Assembly (NCBI GenBank): GCA_009746045.1
Contig: RPFO01000022.1
Span: forward strand, 1,436,413-1,500,412
Source: Mesostigma viride
Taxonomy: Eukaryota > Streptophyta > Mesostigmatophyceae > Mesostigmatales > Mesostigmataceae
Reading direction: 5' to 3'
Length of the DNA stretch: 64,000 nt
This document shows positions 12,527 through 24,116 of this stretch, in pieces; the stretch's first letter is position 1, and every line of letters begins with the position of its first letter. A model generated the notes under the pieces. That model did no database searches, had not been told where the DNA came from, and saw nothing but the letters and a program-made list of their open reading frames with translations. The position numbers and the translations under genes were made by a program.

Positions 12527-14262
12527 CCCCTAAATGGTCTTGCGGCCGATTTTCCGCCAAAAATCGAGTTCCATGCAGCCGATGCATCGGCCCCTTCTCG
12601 GGCGACCAAATGCCGCGAAAACTATTGAGAATTAGGAAACGTTTAGCTGAGAAGATCGAAAGTTTATAAAATACTCTAAAGCATGGTATATGGGTTTGCA
12701 TACTTCTGACAAAGTTATAGAGGTGTTCTGGCCGGTCAAAGTACAAGGGGTCAGGGTACTTTTTCACGTACAACGTGCATTCCGGAAAACGACGACCTGG
12801 CCATGGCGGCTTGCGCCCACGCATGGCATTTACGTTTTCGTTCGAATTTTCTGACAAAACTTAGGATATTGATTTTATACGTCCTAAAGATCATACAGGC
12901 CAATTTTTGGTTCGCGGGAATGCCATTTGATAGGTGTCGGCAGCGTTCTTGCTGGAAAAAACTGCGATCAGGCCGGACGATAGAAACGTTGACAGCAATA
13001 CCTTTCCGGCGTATTTTAAAGAATATATCGGTTTCTTTGTACTTTTTATGATACATTTCAGTCGTAAACGTGCAAGGGTGGCCAGAAATCGCCGAATCCA
13101 GCGACCATGCTGCACAACTTTGGTGTGCCGAAATGCGCCATTTTGCGGCCACCGCCTGGGCCAAGGTAACGCCATCCATGCCTGGTAAAGCTTAAGCATC
13201 GTTTTCCTATCGATGTTTGACGTTTATATATACATTCTAGCTTGTGTAGCACATTCTTTTTGCATTATTCATGCTCTTTCTTGACCCTGGCCTGGCCCCT
13301 TTCTAAAACACCCTTCTTAGATGCTTCCCTCAGTCAGTTGACCTGCCACAGGGTGATGGTGATAAGTTTTAGAGGCTGTATGGGTTTGAATACCTCCATA
13401 TATGTTTGTTATACATTTCCCATACACATATTGCATGAGTGTGAGGCAGTTGGCTGGTCTCTGTGGCATCATCAAGCACGTAACTGGTGAGTAAAAGCTT
13501 CCCATTGACAGCATGTGCCACCAGGTGTGCTGGCCATCACCCGGCAAGCTATAGCAGCTTAGGCCTAGTTTATCCTTGCTAGGGCAGGCTGAAATAGGCT
13601 CAACATCACTAGTTTGTTGGTGGCTGCCTCCTAGAATGCATGCCTTGCGTAGGGTATCCGTACCACGTTACCTACGTGCATGGACAAGGTAGCACCTGCA
13701 CATAGGTGCCATGTAAGGGCAGTGTGATGATGCAGTTATGTTTCCCCATCATTGTGGAAGGGAAATGTATTGTTTGGCATGGTTGGTGGCCATATTAGTA
13801 GGTAGTATGCCCACCCTTACCCCCTTGGTTGCTTTTTACCAACGGTACCCCTATGGGCTGTACTGGGTGTAACTGCTGGTATACCCACCCAAATGATGAC
13901 CCCAATGGCTCAAACTGTTCAGCAACTAATTGTTTATCATCCCTGAAGTGGTAGGTGCCTAGGTCTTATAACATAATTCAAAATGCACATTCTACCAAAA
14001 ATGAAAACGCGCGTCTTGACCCCCCTTACTTTGACGGCAGTTATATATGGCCTACCCTGCATATATGTGAGGTCTCACCTCCGTAATCTATCATTCTCAA
14101 TGAATATATGTGAGGTTGTGATATACCAACCCGAAGGGCAACTCATGGACATGCTTGGCCCCCAAGGACAGCCATTGGATATGGGTAGGTTGGATGGCAT
14201 CTGGTTTGCAAAATTGTGAAGATCCAGCCGATTTATCGGCAGGATCTCAGACCATTTAGGGG
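12527..14262. mobile_element. Non-autonomous piggyBac-like element 1 (TTAA target)
   Basis: Terminal inverted repeats CCCCTAAATGGTCT (14 bp) lie at 12527-12540 and inverted at 14249-14262, and each end is flanked by TTAA (12523-12526, 14263-14266). TTAA duplications with TIRs beginning CCC are characteristic of the piggyBac superfamily; Kolobok-type elements also use TTAA. The 1.74-kb interior has no transposase-like frame, so it would need a transposase in trans. It contains sequence at about 12.79-13.33 kb that is related to 53.55-54.09 kb. Confidence 0.75.
12790..13330 (+). repeat. Diverged dispersed repeat shared with 53550-54090
   Basis: Several blocks match in the same order in both places: CATGGCGGCTT..., ATACGTCC(T/C)AAA, GTTCTTGCTGG(A/G)AAAAACTG, GCCTGGGCCAAGGTAACG, and a TTTCT...GACC...TGGCC block. 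It is non-coding and probably an older internal part of a transposon family. Confidence 0.75.
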
Positions 14263-14289
14263 TTAACGAATCATCGCGAATATGGCGGC

Positions 14290-15290
14290 GGTGGCCCTGG
14301 CTATACCGCCTGTCCGACCTGATTTATGCGGATGATCGATACCACCCTCATCGAGCGCCCCGATCACATTCGATCGGATCTGCATGGTTGGACTGTCTGG
14401 GCTTGGAGGCGCGGGCGGCCGGTGGGGTTCGAGATTACTAGTATCAAAACTGAGGCGATGGTGGTTGGCGGGGCTACCAGTCGCCCGCCGCTACCGTGGC
14501 TGCTAGACGGGACGAAGGTCCCGTTCCGTGATTGATCGGCTTCAATCTGCTGGGGAGCATGCTCGATCCCCGACACCGCTGACGATGTGGACATCCGCAT
14601 CGGCCTGGCCTGCATGGGCTAGGCTGCCACTGCATGTTCGCTCAAAACCTATATACTGGCACTCGAAGGCTCTGGGCGAGCACCGCAAGCGAATGCTCTT
14701 CAAGGTCCTCGCTCGTCCTCTGACACGGTGCTTACGTATGGCGCCGGCCGAGGCATGGACACTTGCACCGCGGATCGACACACTGGCCGCCAAGCTGGAC
14801 GGCACGGTTTACTGGTCATGCTAACATGCTTCGACATGTCCTGCATGAAGGTAGGGTTTTCCATACATAGGTCGTTAGAGTCTTTGTATCAGGGCATGCC
14901 TCGCATTTCGCCACGAGATTAGGCAGCGTAGGATAGCATTCGTAGGTCATCTTGCTCGCACCACTTCAGGTGGACACCGCCCTCGGTCTGGCCGCCCTCC
15001 AGCGGCTTGGCCAACCAGGGCGGCATATCATGACATGGCCTGGCCCCAACTGGACATCGATCCTAAAAAGATGGGTAAGCATGCCATGATCTACCCACAG
15101 CAATTGCTGGCCGACCTAATGGACCCAGCTCCGTTTGAACACCGCATTCACTCCCTCTATCTTGCTTAGACTGCTATGAAGAACAAGACGAGGTGGCAGA
15201 AGATTGTCCAGGCTCACACACCAGCCCCTGTGGGCAAGCCCCCTAGCTCCCCCCAAGCGGAAGGGGCGCTTCAAATGTTGAGTACCGTAG
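14290..15290 (+). pseudogene. LINE reverse-transcriptase fragment (YADD to C-terminus)
   Basis: The translation LSDLIYADD at about 14309-14335 is the catalytic non-LTR RT motif. It is followed, after a frame change, by TTLIERPD and GFEITSIKTEAMVVGG (the F.I...KT..M.. block), then a LGSMLD-type thumb region and a C-terminal tail ending near 15290. It complements the RT fragment at 6.89-7.35 kb and starts about 25 bp right of the TTAA element. It has several frame changes and stops and is dead. Confidence 0.8.
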
Positions 15291-15731
15291 TTAGGGTTTT
15301 TCTAGACTAGATACAAGATTATCTTAGAGTTAGCTTAGTTCGTTTCCGCGGCTTCCGGCCCACCTCCATCCAGCAAGCAAGCAGTATGTGCTACATGATC
15401 TCCCAACGCAGTCATGTTATAATTTAATTTGACATGCGATCGCTAAACCCTGGGTCCCAAACCCCAAACCCTCGGATCTCAACCCCGAGAATTGGGCCGT
15501 TTTCGCCCCGTGGACAGGGGGGTCTCGAGGCGGCCGTCCCGAATCTCCTGTCAGATCCGGAAAACTCGATGGCTATCGACCAATCGGCTTCCGACACGTG
15601 GCGGTCATGTGGGAGAATCCGGCACTCCGTATCACCTTATCCACTGTCCACACTACAATACGGTTCGTAGGAGACGCGAAATGAGTGAGAATGTTACCCG
15701 AGCGGTATAACGAGGATTCGCACCGTTGATT
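15291..15731. other. Possible LINE 3' tail; no gene
   Basis: No coding motif. The sequence after the LINE C-terminus may be its 3' UTR. CCCTAAA-like degenerate bits occur near 15447-15480. Confidence 0.4.
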
Positions 15732-15735
15732 TTAA

Positions 15736-17081
15736 CCCATAGTCCGGGAATGGGTTTTTGGCATTTTTTGACCCCTGAAAATGAAAAAAATCATAACTCA
15801 TAGACCACAACTCCAAATACCCCCAACCAAGGTGCTAGGAATATCTACACTTCAAGGGCTTTCAGAATATGCAATAATATCATGAGTCCATTCAGTGCTT
15901 TGCAAGATATTTAATGTCAAAGTTGGCCAAAAGACGATCATTTTCAGGCAAGGGAAATCCCCTTAGTAGTTTACCCCTGCAGGGAGGGTTCTAAAAAATT
16001 ATTCTGGGGTTGGACAATGTCAATAGATAGTGCCACCATGCTTTCCTTGGGTCAGACCGCACGGATAGCCCATCTGACCTATATAATGCGCTCACTTACG
16101 TGTGTGGGTTACGCGCGCGTAAGCAGCCATCCATGAAATGCCACACAGTTATGCATTGTATACAGCCACATAGGACTGTCAAAAGTGCTGGGAAACAAAG
16201 AACTGCTAAACCAGCACTAACGGAATGGCATCCTCCAAAGAAACACCACAAACTGAGCAGATTTGGGGCTAATAGCACTCATACAGCAGGCATGGAAACC
16301 TGCTGCAAGAGGCACTGATGGCACTCGTGTAAAGTCGATGCATAAACGACAGATTCCCGTGCAAACGACATGCAAACACGTCGCCGTACCTGGCTTGATC
16401 ACGACCTTTCCGGGTTCTGCTGGCCGGGACCCTCATATCTCACACTGGCTAATGCTTTCCAGGCATAGGCCGCCATAGCCGCATAGTGAATGCATCCGAC
16501 ATGATTACCAGGTTGATGTTCTGTGCAAAGATGACCTATAAACGCATCCGAATTCACAGGGACGCTGCTGCGGATGTCCCGTACCAAAACTGGGTGCTCG
16601 GGCTGGCGCAGACTGCCGGGCCATAAGAAGAAAATCGAAATATGGCATGCCATTACTCATCTGGTACTGACGACCAAGAAAGCAGTAATTTCCTACCTGT
16701 ATTTTACCAATGCCATCCCATCTGGCCACCCCTGACCTACGAAAATCACGCATCATCATTCTGAGCAACATTCTGAACCATTGAAAGCCTCGAGACGCAA
16801 AATTTTCTTGATAACGGCACGCTAGCAGCCATATCTCGTTACGCGCGCGCGCGAGTGAAAATTTCCCGCCAAAGTCACGTGATACTGTCTCAATACACGT
16901 TGTATTTACCAGGCTATGGCGAATATTACCCCCAAACCTATGCATCACCTTCGTCCTTAAGTGTTCCCAGACCCACCGGACCACTGACATCCGTCACAGG
17001 TGGCGCGGCGCTCCGGGAATTGAGCGCCGCGCCACCGGGGGTCAAACAGTTCGATATATCGAACTGTTTCCGGACTATGGG
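15736..17081. mobile_element. Non-autonomous piggyBac-like element 2 (TTAA target)
   Basis: TTAA followed by CCCATAGTCCGG at 15732-15747 is exactly inverted at 17070-17085 (CCGGACTATGGG then TTAA). This gives a 12-bp TIR and a TTAA duplication. A subterminal TTTGACCCC block is also repeated in inverse orientation near both ends (about 15767 and 17038). The 1.35-kb interior has only short frames. The TIR differs from that of the element at 12.5 kb, so it is a separate family. Confidence 0.8.
16999..17069. other. Two adjacent perfect inverted repeats
   Basis: First hairpin: 15-bp arms GGTGGCGCGGCGCTC (16999-17013) and its complement at 17022-17036, with an 8-nt loop. Seven bases later a 26-bp perfect palindrome spans 17044-17069, half-site AAACAGTTCGATA. 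Both lie just inside the right end of the TTAA element and have no counterpart at its left end. They could be cruciforms or protein-binding sites. Confidence 0.9.
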
Positions 17082-17140
17082 TTAACATATGTTTCTTTTT
17101 TTGCGCCATTTGGCGAGCATCGACTGGAGCCTGAACCTAG

Positions 17141-17200
17141 CGGGGGGGAATCGTGCGGGGGAATCTTGCGGGGGAATCTTGCGGGGGAATCTTGCGGGGA
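17141..17200. repeat. 13-bp tandem repeat (GCGGGGGAATCTT)
   Basis: About four units of a G-rich 13-bp repeat. No gene context. Confidence 0.85.
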
Positions 17201-17616
17201 AAAATTCCGAACGTGAATTTAGCGAAGTCCTACTACATTTTGCTTGGGTACACGGTACTACAGTTTCGTCACTGAAAATTTTCTGTAGTTGCGTTGGTGT
17301 TTCGTACGTTCCGCTGAAATTTTCGTGTTCAGTGCCCAGATCACAATTTGATCCGGGCGCAAAATGATTGGCTGTACGGTACGAACCAAAAACGAAATTT
17401 TAGTATCTAAGTTCCGCAGCGCTTGCTGAATTCGCCCCGGAAGCCCGGGGGCACTTTCCCCGCTGAAAAAGGTGTCCGCGGAAGCGAATTGTAGTGAGCC
17501 AATCGGTCGCTGCCACGTGGCGGGTGAGTCGGGTCGAGACGGTGCCGGGGGTGGTGTCGGATGTCGAATATTCGCAGCCGATTGGCGGATACTCGAAACC
17601 CTAGTCGGCACATCGC

Positions 17617-17655
17617 CCAAACCCTAAACCCTAAACCCTAAACCCTAAACCCTAG
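17617..17655. repeat. Interstitial telomeric repeat (CCCTAAA)5
   Basis: Five CCCTAAA units in a row. An inverted partial copy, TAGGGTTTAGGG, lies at about 17743. The unit is the Arabidopsis-type telomere repeat found across much of the green lineage and is the best taxonomic clue in the window. Confidence 0.9.
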
Positions 17656-17866
17656 TTTCCCACGGCACAGCTCCCCTGTCCATGCCACGCCCGCGGCCAA
17701 TCGGATCCCGCCACGTCGGCGGGCACGTCACGTGACAGGCTAGGGTTTAGGGTAATCCCCATTTTCCGTGGGAATCCGGTACCACCCCTAGCTCAATTAG
17801 CTATTTATAGTATGCGGTTTAGATATTTTTTTCGGGGCGCTGCATGCCGCCACCTGTCACGCACCC

Positions 17867-18411
17867 CAAAAGTTCGGGCTGACGGGATAGCCCGAACCTT
17901 TCGCACAGCCCGAACCTTTGGCGGAAATCGCTAGGGAAAACCAAAAGTTTCGACCAAACTTTTGGGGATCCGCCAGCCATTCGAAAGGTTCGGACTGAGG
18001 TTCGGGCTGTCCGAAAACAGCACGAACCGGGCATATCCCCCCCTTGGAGCGTGTGTCGCTGCTCCCGTGTATTTGTTAATTATTTCTATAATTGCTAACA
18101 CATAAATATTTATGTGTTGGGAATTCTAATGTTATAATATGGTAAATATTTATGTGTTGGGAATTAATTACATTATTATATCCATATTCCTGTTAATATA
18201 GCACCTGCACCAGAGTCTGCATGGGAGGCTCCAAGGGGAGAATATGTCCGGTTCGTGCTGTTTTCGCACAGTCCGAACCTCAGCACGAACCTTTCGAATG
18301 GCTGGTGGATCCCCACAAGTTTCGTGGAAACTTTTGGTTTTCCCTAGTGATTTCCGCGAAAGGTTCGGGCTGTGTGAAAGGTTCGGGCTATCGACACAGC
18401 TCGAACTTTTG
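17867..18411. mobile_element. Foldback/MITE-like element, copy 1
   Basis: The left arm (17867-18042) and right arm (18226-18411) are inverted copies of about 180 bp. They begin CAAAAGTTCGGGCTG and run through CCAGCCATTCGAAAGGTTCG to CCTTGGAGC. The AT-rich centre carries repeated AAATATTTATGTGTTGGGAA. There is no coding capacity. A related element sits at 49342-50128, recognisable by the CCCGAACTTTTC-type arms and an AACACATA/TATGTGTT centre. I could not identify a target duplication. Confidence 0.85.
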
Positions 18412-19072
18412 ACTAAGTCCTACTGGGCGTCCCCAACATCTACTGCTCCAATTTTGGTACTTTTGAAATTCCATGCGTGGAGCGCAAAGTTTGCAATATA
18501 TGTGCCGTTTGTAGCTCTAGCTCTATAATAACCTGACCAACCCCGCATTCCTCAAAGTAGCGCTTGTTGCCTATTCTCAAATGTTATGCGAATCACATGA
18601 TTAGGATCTGCTTCACGATTGCTATTGCTCGAGATTCAATTAAGAATGATTGAGATCAATAAATGATGAACCAAATAAACCAAATTAGGCCACTTGACAA
18701 GTTCATGATCCATTTACATTGTACAATTAAGCGATTTATAAATCATACATTACATGGGATACCCCCGTCGACGAGCTAGTGGTACGTACAATGAAACATT
18801 TGAGTTTGTAACATGTCTCCATGGATATATACATGTATGCTGGACCTCGCGCATCTCAGCCCTCTAAGAAATGTTATTTGAACTCAGGTCTAGATCTAAA
18901 TATATACATGATCTGGATAATATTATACACTTCCTTAAAAGAGCATGAATCGAGCTTTACAATTCAGGACAAGGAACTCGTTTGCAAATCACGGCTGAAA
19001 GGCAAGTGCTCACAACGAAGCACGTGCTCTCAAGGCTGTCCACCTCGTCCAACCAAGCCCGGGCGAGCTGGC
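18412..19072. other. No recognised gene
   Basis: AT-rich sequence upstream of the 3' end of the minus-strand transposase-like gene. No motif was recognised; it may contain that gene's 3' UTR. Confidence 0.45.
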
Positions 19073-22000
19073 CTACTGAACAGGTCTCTTCTTGGCCAAG
19101 TTCGTGAGCCGTTTCTCGACGTCTGTCGGAATGGTCAAGATGGCCTGGCGATTGTTAGCTGGGTTGACAACAATGGTGTGTTCGAACCCCGCGTCCATGC
19201 ACAGGTAGCAATTGACCAAGTTTGGCTGTTCAGGTTGGGCATCGGCGTCCATTTTGAACATCGTCGCCATACCCGGAAATCTGTCCCAGTAGCGCACCCC
19301 CACCACCCATTGTCCCTTACGGAACAACTCCCTATCGACCTTGCCGTTTCTGTCGGCCACTCGCCTCACGAAAGTAGCGGCCACCTGATAAGGCTCCTGC
19401 AAGACTTCCGCTAGCCAATATGGATGATCTGGATCGTGGGACTCATCACCAGAGTAGGACTCGACGGCAAAAATGTCTCGCAGCTTCAGTCTCCTTCCCA
19501 TCATCGTCCTCTCTGCCTGTAGTCTGTTCAGTCGCGTCCCTGCGTGCCCCCCTTGTCCGTTTGGGTTCCTTTGCACTGGCTCCCCCAGTTTGTGGAGCTT
19601 CATCCGAGCACCTCCCACATTCCAGCCGTCCATGTCGGTCCACTCCTTTCGACAATCCCACCACCTTTCCTCGGCGCACGCACCGCCACAATAGCAGGAA
19701 TACTGGCGCAGCATTAAGCGCGTCACATTCGACTTGTCCATGCGCCACCAGTGCGCCTTCTTCACTCCTTTGATTTCGCCGCGCCCTGGGCTGTAAGGAA
19801 GCACCTGCGCGTCGAAGACAAGATTTGCACAAGGGAAAGTTGAAGTTACGAGACCATCGAGCTAGTTGTGTTTTATTAAGCACTCCTGATCGCCAGGACT
19901 CCAAGAACGCCCTAGAAACGACGGCCGGCGTAACTATTCCCTGAACGAGGACTGTACACTTAATTACCTCGGGGAACTCGAAGAAGTTACGCCTGGTCGT
20001 TGTGGTCCCGCCCACCGCCCCCGACGCCAGATTCTCCACCAACTGGGCGGCCGTCTGTTTGTCCTGGTTCTCTTCCCTGATGTGCCACCTCCTCAACATG
20101 CACTTCACAGTCCCACCAGCTCCATCCACCTCCCCCTTTCCGTGCTGCTCCCCAAAGTAATTCCACTCAAATGACTCCAGGTGCGGATCCTCCGTCAGCA
20201 GCCGGGCCATTTCCGCGATCACATTCCTTGACTTGAACTGCATGGAGCAATTGTCCGACCACCCAATGAAGCGCTTCACCTCTACCCCTTCTGACCGTAG
20301 TGTCGCCAGGATTTTGAGGATAGCAAAACGGAGGGCCCGCCCGTCCCTTTTCATTCCGCCCTGTCCGATGAAGTGAAACTCCCTTCTCACGACCTTTCCC
20401 GACGCTGGATCCAAGTAGCGCACGATCCAGGGCATAAGGACGAATGTGACTGGATGCCAATACTGTGCTTGGAGATTGTGATAGGTGTAAGACTGGTAGT
20501 TCTCGGCGTAATCTGTGTGGCATACAAGGTCCCCCACCCGCATCCTTGAGAGACATTCCTTGGAGGCGTCCGCTTGCCACCACGCGTTGAAGCAATGCTG
20601 GATGAAGTCCGGCCACTTGTCCACAATCGCCTCCTTTAGCTCCGTTGGTGTGGACTTGACGTCGACTTGCGTCAATCGCTGCCCACCAGCCTTTGCGATC
20701 TCGTCACAGTCGTCCTGCATATGCGCAATGTGCACATACAGAAAAGACATCAACTTCGACCCACCAATGACCTGTAGGAAGAAAAAAGACAGGACCTCAG
20801 GAAAAATTGAAAAAGAAACGCCTTGGGGCGCAACCACTCCACTAAAAATTACCTCTGGCCCAAGAACCTCAGGAAACATTGCTTAAGAAACGCCTTGGGG
20901 CGCAACCACTCCACTAAAAATTACCTCTGGCCCAAGAACCTCAGGAAACATTGCAAAAGAAACGCCTTGGGGCGCAACCACTCCACTAAAAATTACCTCT
21001 GGCCCAAGAACCGCACCCGGCGGCACATCCTGCATCTCGTATCTGGTCCATGAAATCAGGTGGTTGGAAGCCTCCTCCCGTTCGCATAACATGAAGTTCC
21101 GAATTCCACACTTGGGAGCCCGGCAAGTGCCCAACACACAAGCCTTACGCCGGATCGAGCAAACCCCCAACTCCTCGCCCAGGTCATGATCGGGCACCCC
21201 TTCCTCGTCGTCCAGCACCCTCCCATGCATGGGCAGATCCTCAAGTTCGCCCTGAAAAGGCTGAACCTGCGGCCGCGACGACCCCACAGACGACCTCGAA
21301 CCTCCCCCCTCCCTCATCCCCTCCACCTCACAAGTAAACTTGTTCACCCACTCTGTCGTGTGAGTGGCTTTGAAAATGGAACATGTGGGCACGGAGGACC
21401 CCACGTCGAGCTGGCTACCATGATCGCACGCGTGGCATTCAGGTCCGCACTCGCATCTGGCATGAAAAGTTGCACGAAATTTGGCCAACCCCCCAACCAT
21501 GGACTGCATGGTAGTGTGGTGCTGGCATGCGCACAAGTTCCGCATTTTCCACCGCCCCTTGACGCATGCGGGCATATGCTTGCAAAAAGAAGTGTATCCC
21601 ACATGAACTGTGCTCTTCTGATTCGTGCGAGGCATTGACATCCCCTCCTCCGTCTCCATAATCACCTGATTTCCCCCCCTCACGCCCTCCTCTCCCTCCA
21701 CCCCCCCCCCTCCCTAGTGTCCATCCGCCGCGGTGGCTTCAACTCCGGATGGCGGGAAATGAACACTTCGTAAATCTTCGACTTGGAGACAGTATAGTAG
21801 CGCGCACCCTCCGAAAACGCTAGTGTATGTTTGTAATCCTTTCTTGTCCATTCACAATGAACATCCTTCATGTTCGGAGACGCCCGCGTCAAGTTATCAT
21901 CCCTCCAGCACGCTTGTATCAGGGCAATGACTTCCGTCGGAAGCTCGTCTTTCCTCCTCCTCCTCTCTGGCGCACTCATCAAAAGGTCGTCCTCCCCTTC

Positions 22001-22495
22001 TTCCATTCCATCCCTGTGACCCCGAACAGTTGCGACAAAGCGCCTGTCAATCCCGAACGCGCGCTCCACAATCCTGTCCGGGACGCCCTCCATTGCCTTC
22101 GTAACAAGTCCACACAAGGCCCACCTAAGCCCACGATCCTTCTCAGATGTTCCCAAGTCGCCAAAAGCCTTCTTGATGGTATCCCGAAGAGATTCCGCCC
22201 AACTTTCAGGAAGCCCGTCGTCACAGTTCTTCCTCTTCTTAATGCCGTTGCTCTCCGCCACCATGGCATTTAGTCTTGAAGCTGCGCAAGACAGAACCTC
22301 CGCGCTCATCTCTGGCGTCCTGTGGTTGTTTGCTTTCACGCGTTCCGCCATGATAGGAAAGATGTCATTGGCAATTTTGTACCCCTTGTTCTCGATGTAC
22401 TTGTCGCTCCAGGGACCGCGAAGTGCAGGCTCCCGGTCGTCCTTGGACAAGGGACGCGAACCGTCGGAAACGGCCCCCCGCCCCGATTGCGCCAT
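19073..22495 (-). CDS. Multi-exon transposase-like (DDE-type) protein gene
   Basis: Read on the minus strand, four blocks carry one family's signature. Exon 1 (about 22495-21760, ATG at 22495) has an N-terminal region ending IQACWRDDNLTRASPNMKDV and YEVFISRHPELKPP, a helix-turn-helix-like DNA-binding area. Exon 2 (about 21650-21020) has RNLCACQHH and a CVLGTCRAPKC cysteine region. Exon 3 (about 20775-19990) has DYAENYQ, FIGWSDNCSMQFK and FGEQHGKGEVDGAGG. These spaced acidic motifs look like an RNase-H-fold catalytic core. Exon 4 (about 19804-19073) has GVKKAHWWRM, CYCGGAC and a DPDHPYWLAEV module. From memory, proteins with AENY ... SD ... HGKGxxDGxGG are widespread in animals and algae as unnamed transposase-like genes. 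Exon ends are my estimates. No clear TIRs were found, so it may be an autonomous element or a domesticated gene. Confidence 0.65.
20819..21010 (-). repeat. 72-bp tandem repeat at an exon/intron border
   Basis: Two full and one partial copies of a 72-bp unit (starts at about 20819, 20891 and 20963) lie between exon 2 and exon 3 of the transposase-like gene. Each unit on the minus strand contains CCAGAGGTAATTTTTAG, which looks like a splice donor. The period is 24 codons and the frame stays open through all copies, so it could be either intron or in-frame coding expansion. Confidence 0.85.
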
Positions 22496-22641
22496 CAGAC
22501 TTTGGTCAGACGGCAGCTGATTTTTTTCGCCTCTTAATCCCGCGGCACCGAAAGCCCTGAGGATGAGTAATGATAAATAATCACCATTAAAGACACGACG
22601 AAAACGATGGGCATCAAACAAGAACGACAAGCGTCATTAAT

Positions 22642-23195
22642 AACGCCGGCCGGCGCAACTGGATACATGTAAACCATACAAAAGTGATTTTATGAAACAC
22701 ATACAGTTTGTCATTAATAACGACGGCCGGCGTAACTCGGGCGCAATTAAAAACCATTAAGAAGCAACTCAGGATATGCAGGCAGAAATCCTTCAGGTGT
22801 AAAAAAGATGTACAAACACACTTTTGGTAATGGGGCCTGATTGCGCAACTGCAAGATACCATTGGAAACGCCGGCCGGCGCAACTGGATGCATGTACATA
22901 AACCATACAAAAGTGATTTGCACAAAACCCCTACAATTTGTCATGAGTAACGACGGCCGGCGTAACTCGGTTGCATTTGAAAACCACAAAGAAGCAACTC
23001 AGGTAGTGAAGGCGGAAATCCCAGAGGTGATAAAATGTTTACCAACACAAAATGTTGATAAGCGTGCAAGCTTTTGCAAGTGCGCGCAAGATACCATTGG
23101 AAACGCCGGCCGGCGCAACTGGAACACCAAAACAAAAAACTTGATTTGCACGAAACCCATTCAGTTCGTCATGGATAACGACGGCCGGCGCAACT
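22642..23195 (+). repeat. ~230-bp tandem repeat carrying a 19-bp palindromic-core motif
   Basis: About 2.4 copies of a 225-237-bp unit lie just upstream of the transposase-like gene. Each unit has two copies of AACG(C/A)CGGCCGGCG(C/T)AACT, at 22642, 22719, 22867, 22949, 23102 and 23177, all in the same orientation. In three of them the core CGCCGGCCGGCG is a perfect palindrome. A seventh copy lies at 19917-19935 inside the gene. Clustered motifs beside a transposase-like gene could be binding sites; that is inference. Confidence 0.9.
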
Positions 23196-23499
23196 TCATG
23201 GCACTCACCACTTTCACCAAATGCCATGTCGCCATTATATTGAGGAAAGCGAAGTATGCCCACTTGAAGCTGTGGTCTGCAGAACATTGACACAAAATAT
23301 GCATGGTATTTCAAGCAATGAATGCTATGTGTCAGGCATCCATGTCTTTATTGTATCCAAATGTGGTTAGGACGGAGGTTTACATTGGTTGCTATTTTAA
23401 GACAATGGCGTATAACCAAACATTGCACACACTCAAGAGTGTACTTATGCTGAACTGGAAAGGAACATTAAACCCCAATAAGGTAGATATTTTTCTTTT

Positions 23500-23655
23500 A
23501 CATTTTAATTTTTTATATACTAGTTTATATAATATTATATTATATTATATTATGCTATATTATGTTATATGAAATAACATTAAAATTAACATAAAATTAA
23601 AATTATATATTAATTATAGTATATTATATAATTTATATTATATATTATATTCACG
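23500..23655. repeat. AT-rich low-complexity (TATTATA-type)
   Basis: About 150 bp of nearly pure A/T with TTATATTATA repeats; no gene. Confidence 0.85.
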
Positions 23656-24111
23656 ATGCTCTGTGTATTAATGAGATATCAGACACACCTACATCACATC
23701 GCCTTGATGTTTCCGTTGTATGGGTCCGGTCGGGCGTTGGTAGCTGGTCGACAACAATTCTACATTTCCTAAAAAAAAATGCGACCGTGCCTACATTCGA
23801 AGGCGCGCTGTGGCTGACCTGAACTGTCGGTGAACACCTCGGCGTCACTTGACCGGCCTAGGTTGACATTTCGGCAGAGTAACGCTGCTTAAAGGATCAT
23901 TGCGTAGTTCGCGCGATTTGGCTCTTTATATATGTTTTTGGAGACGACGAGCAAGCATCCGATTGGTCAGCCAATTCCTGTCCAGTCCTCGGACAGTGTC
24001 CAATCCGGTGCTTGGGATCCAGAAAACGTGCTCGAGCCTGGCCACTCTGTCGCGGGCGCCGCGCTAGTGGCGTCGCGCCCAAACCTGAGCAGGCCATAGG
24101 AAAGGGCGGGG
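23656..24111. other. No recognised gene
   Basis: Moderately GC-rich flank left of the Ty1/copia insertion; no motif recognised. Confidence 0.4.
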
Positions 24112-24116
24112 GCGAA

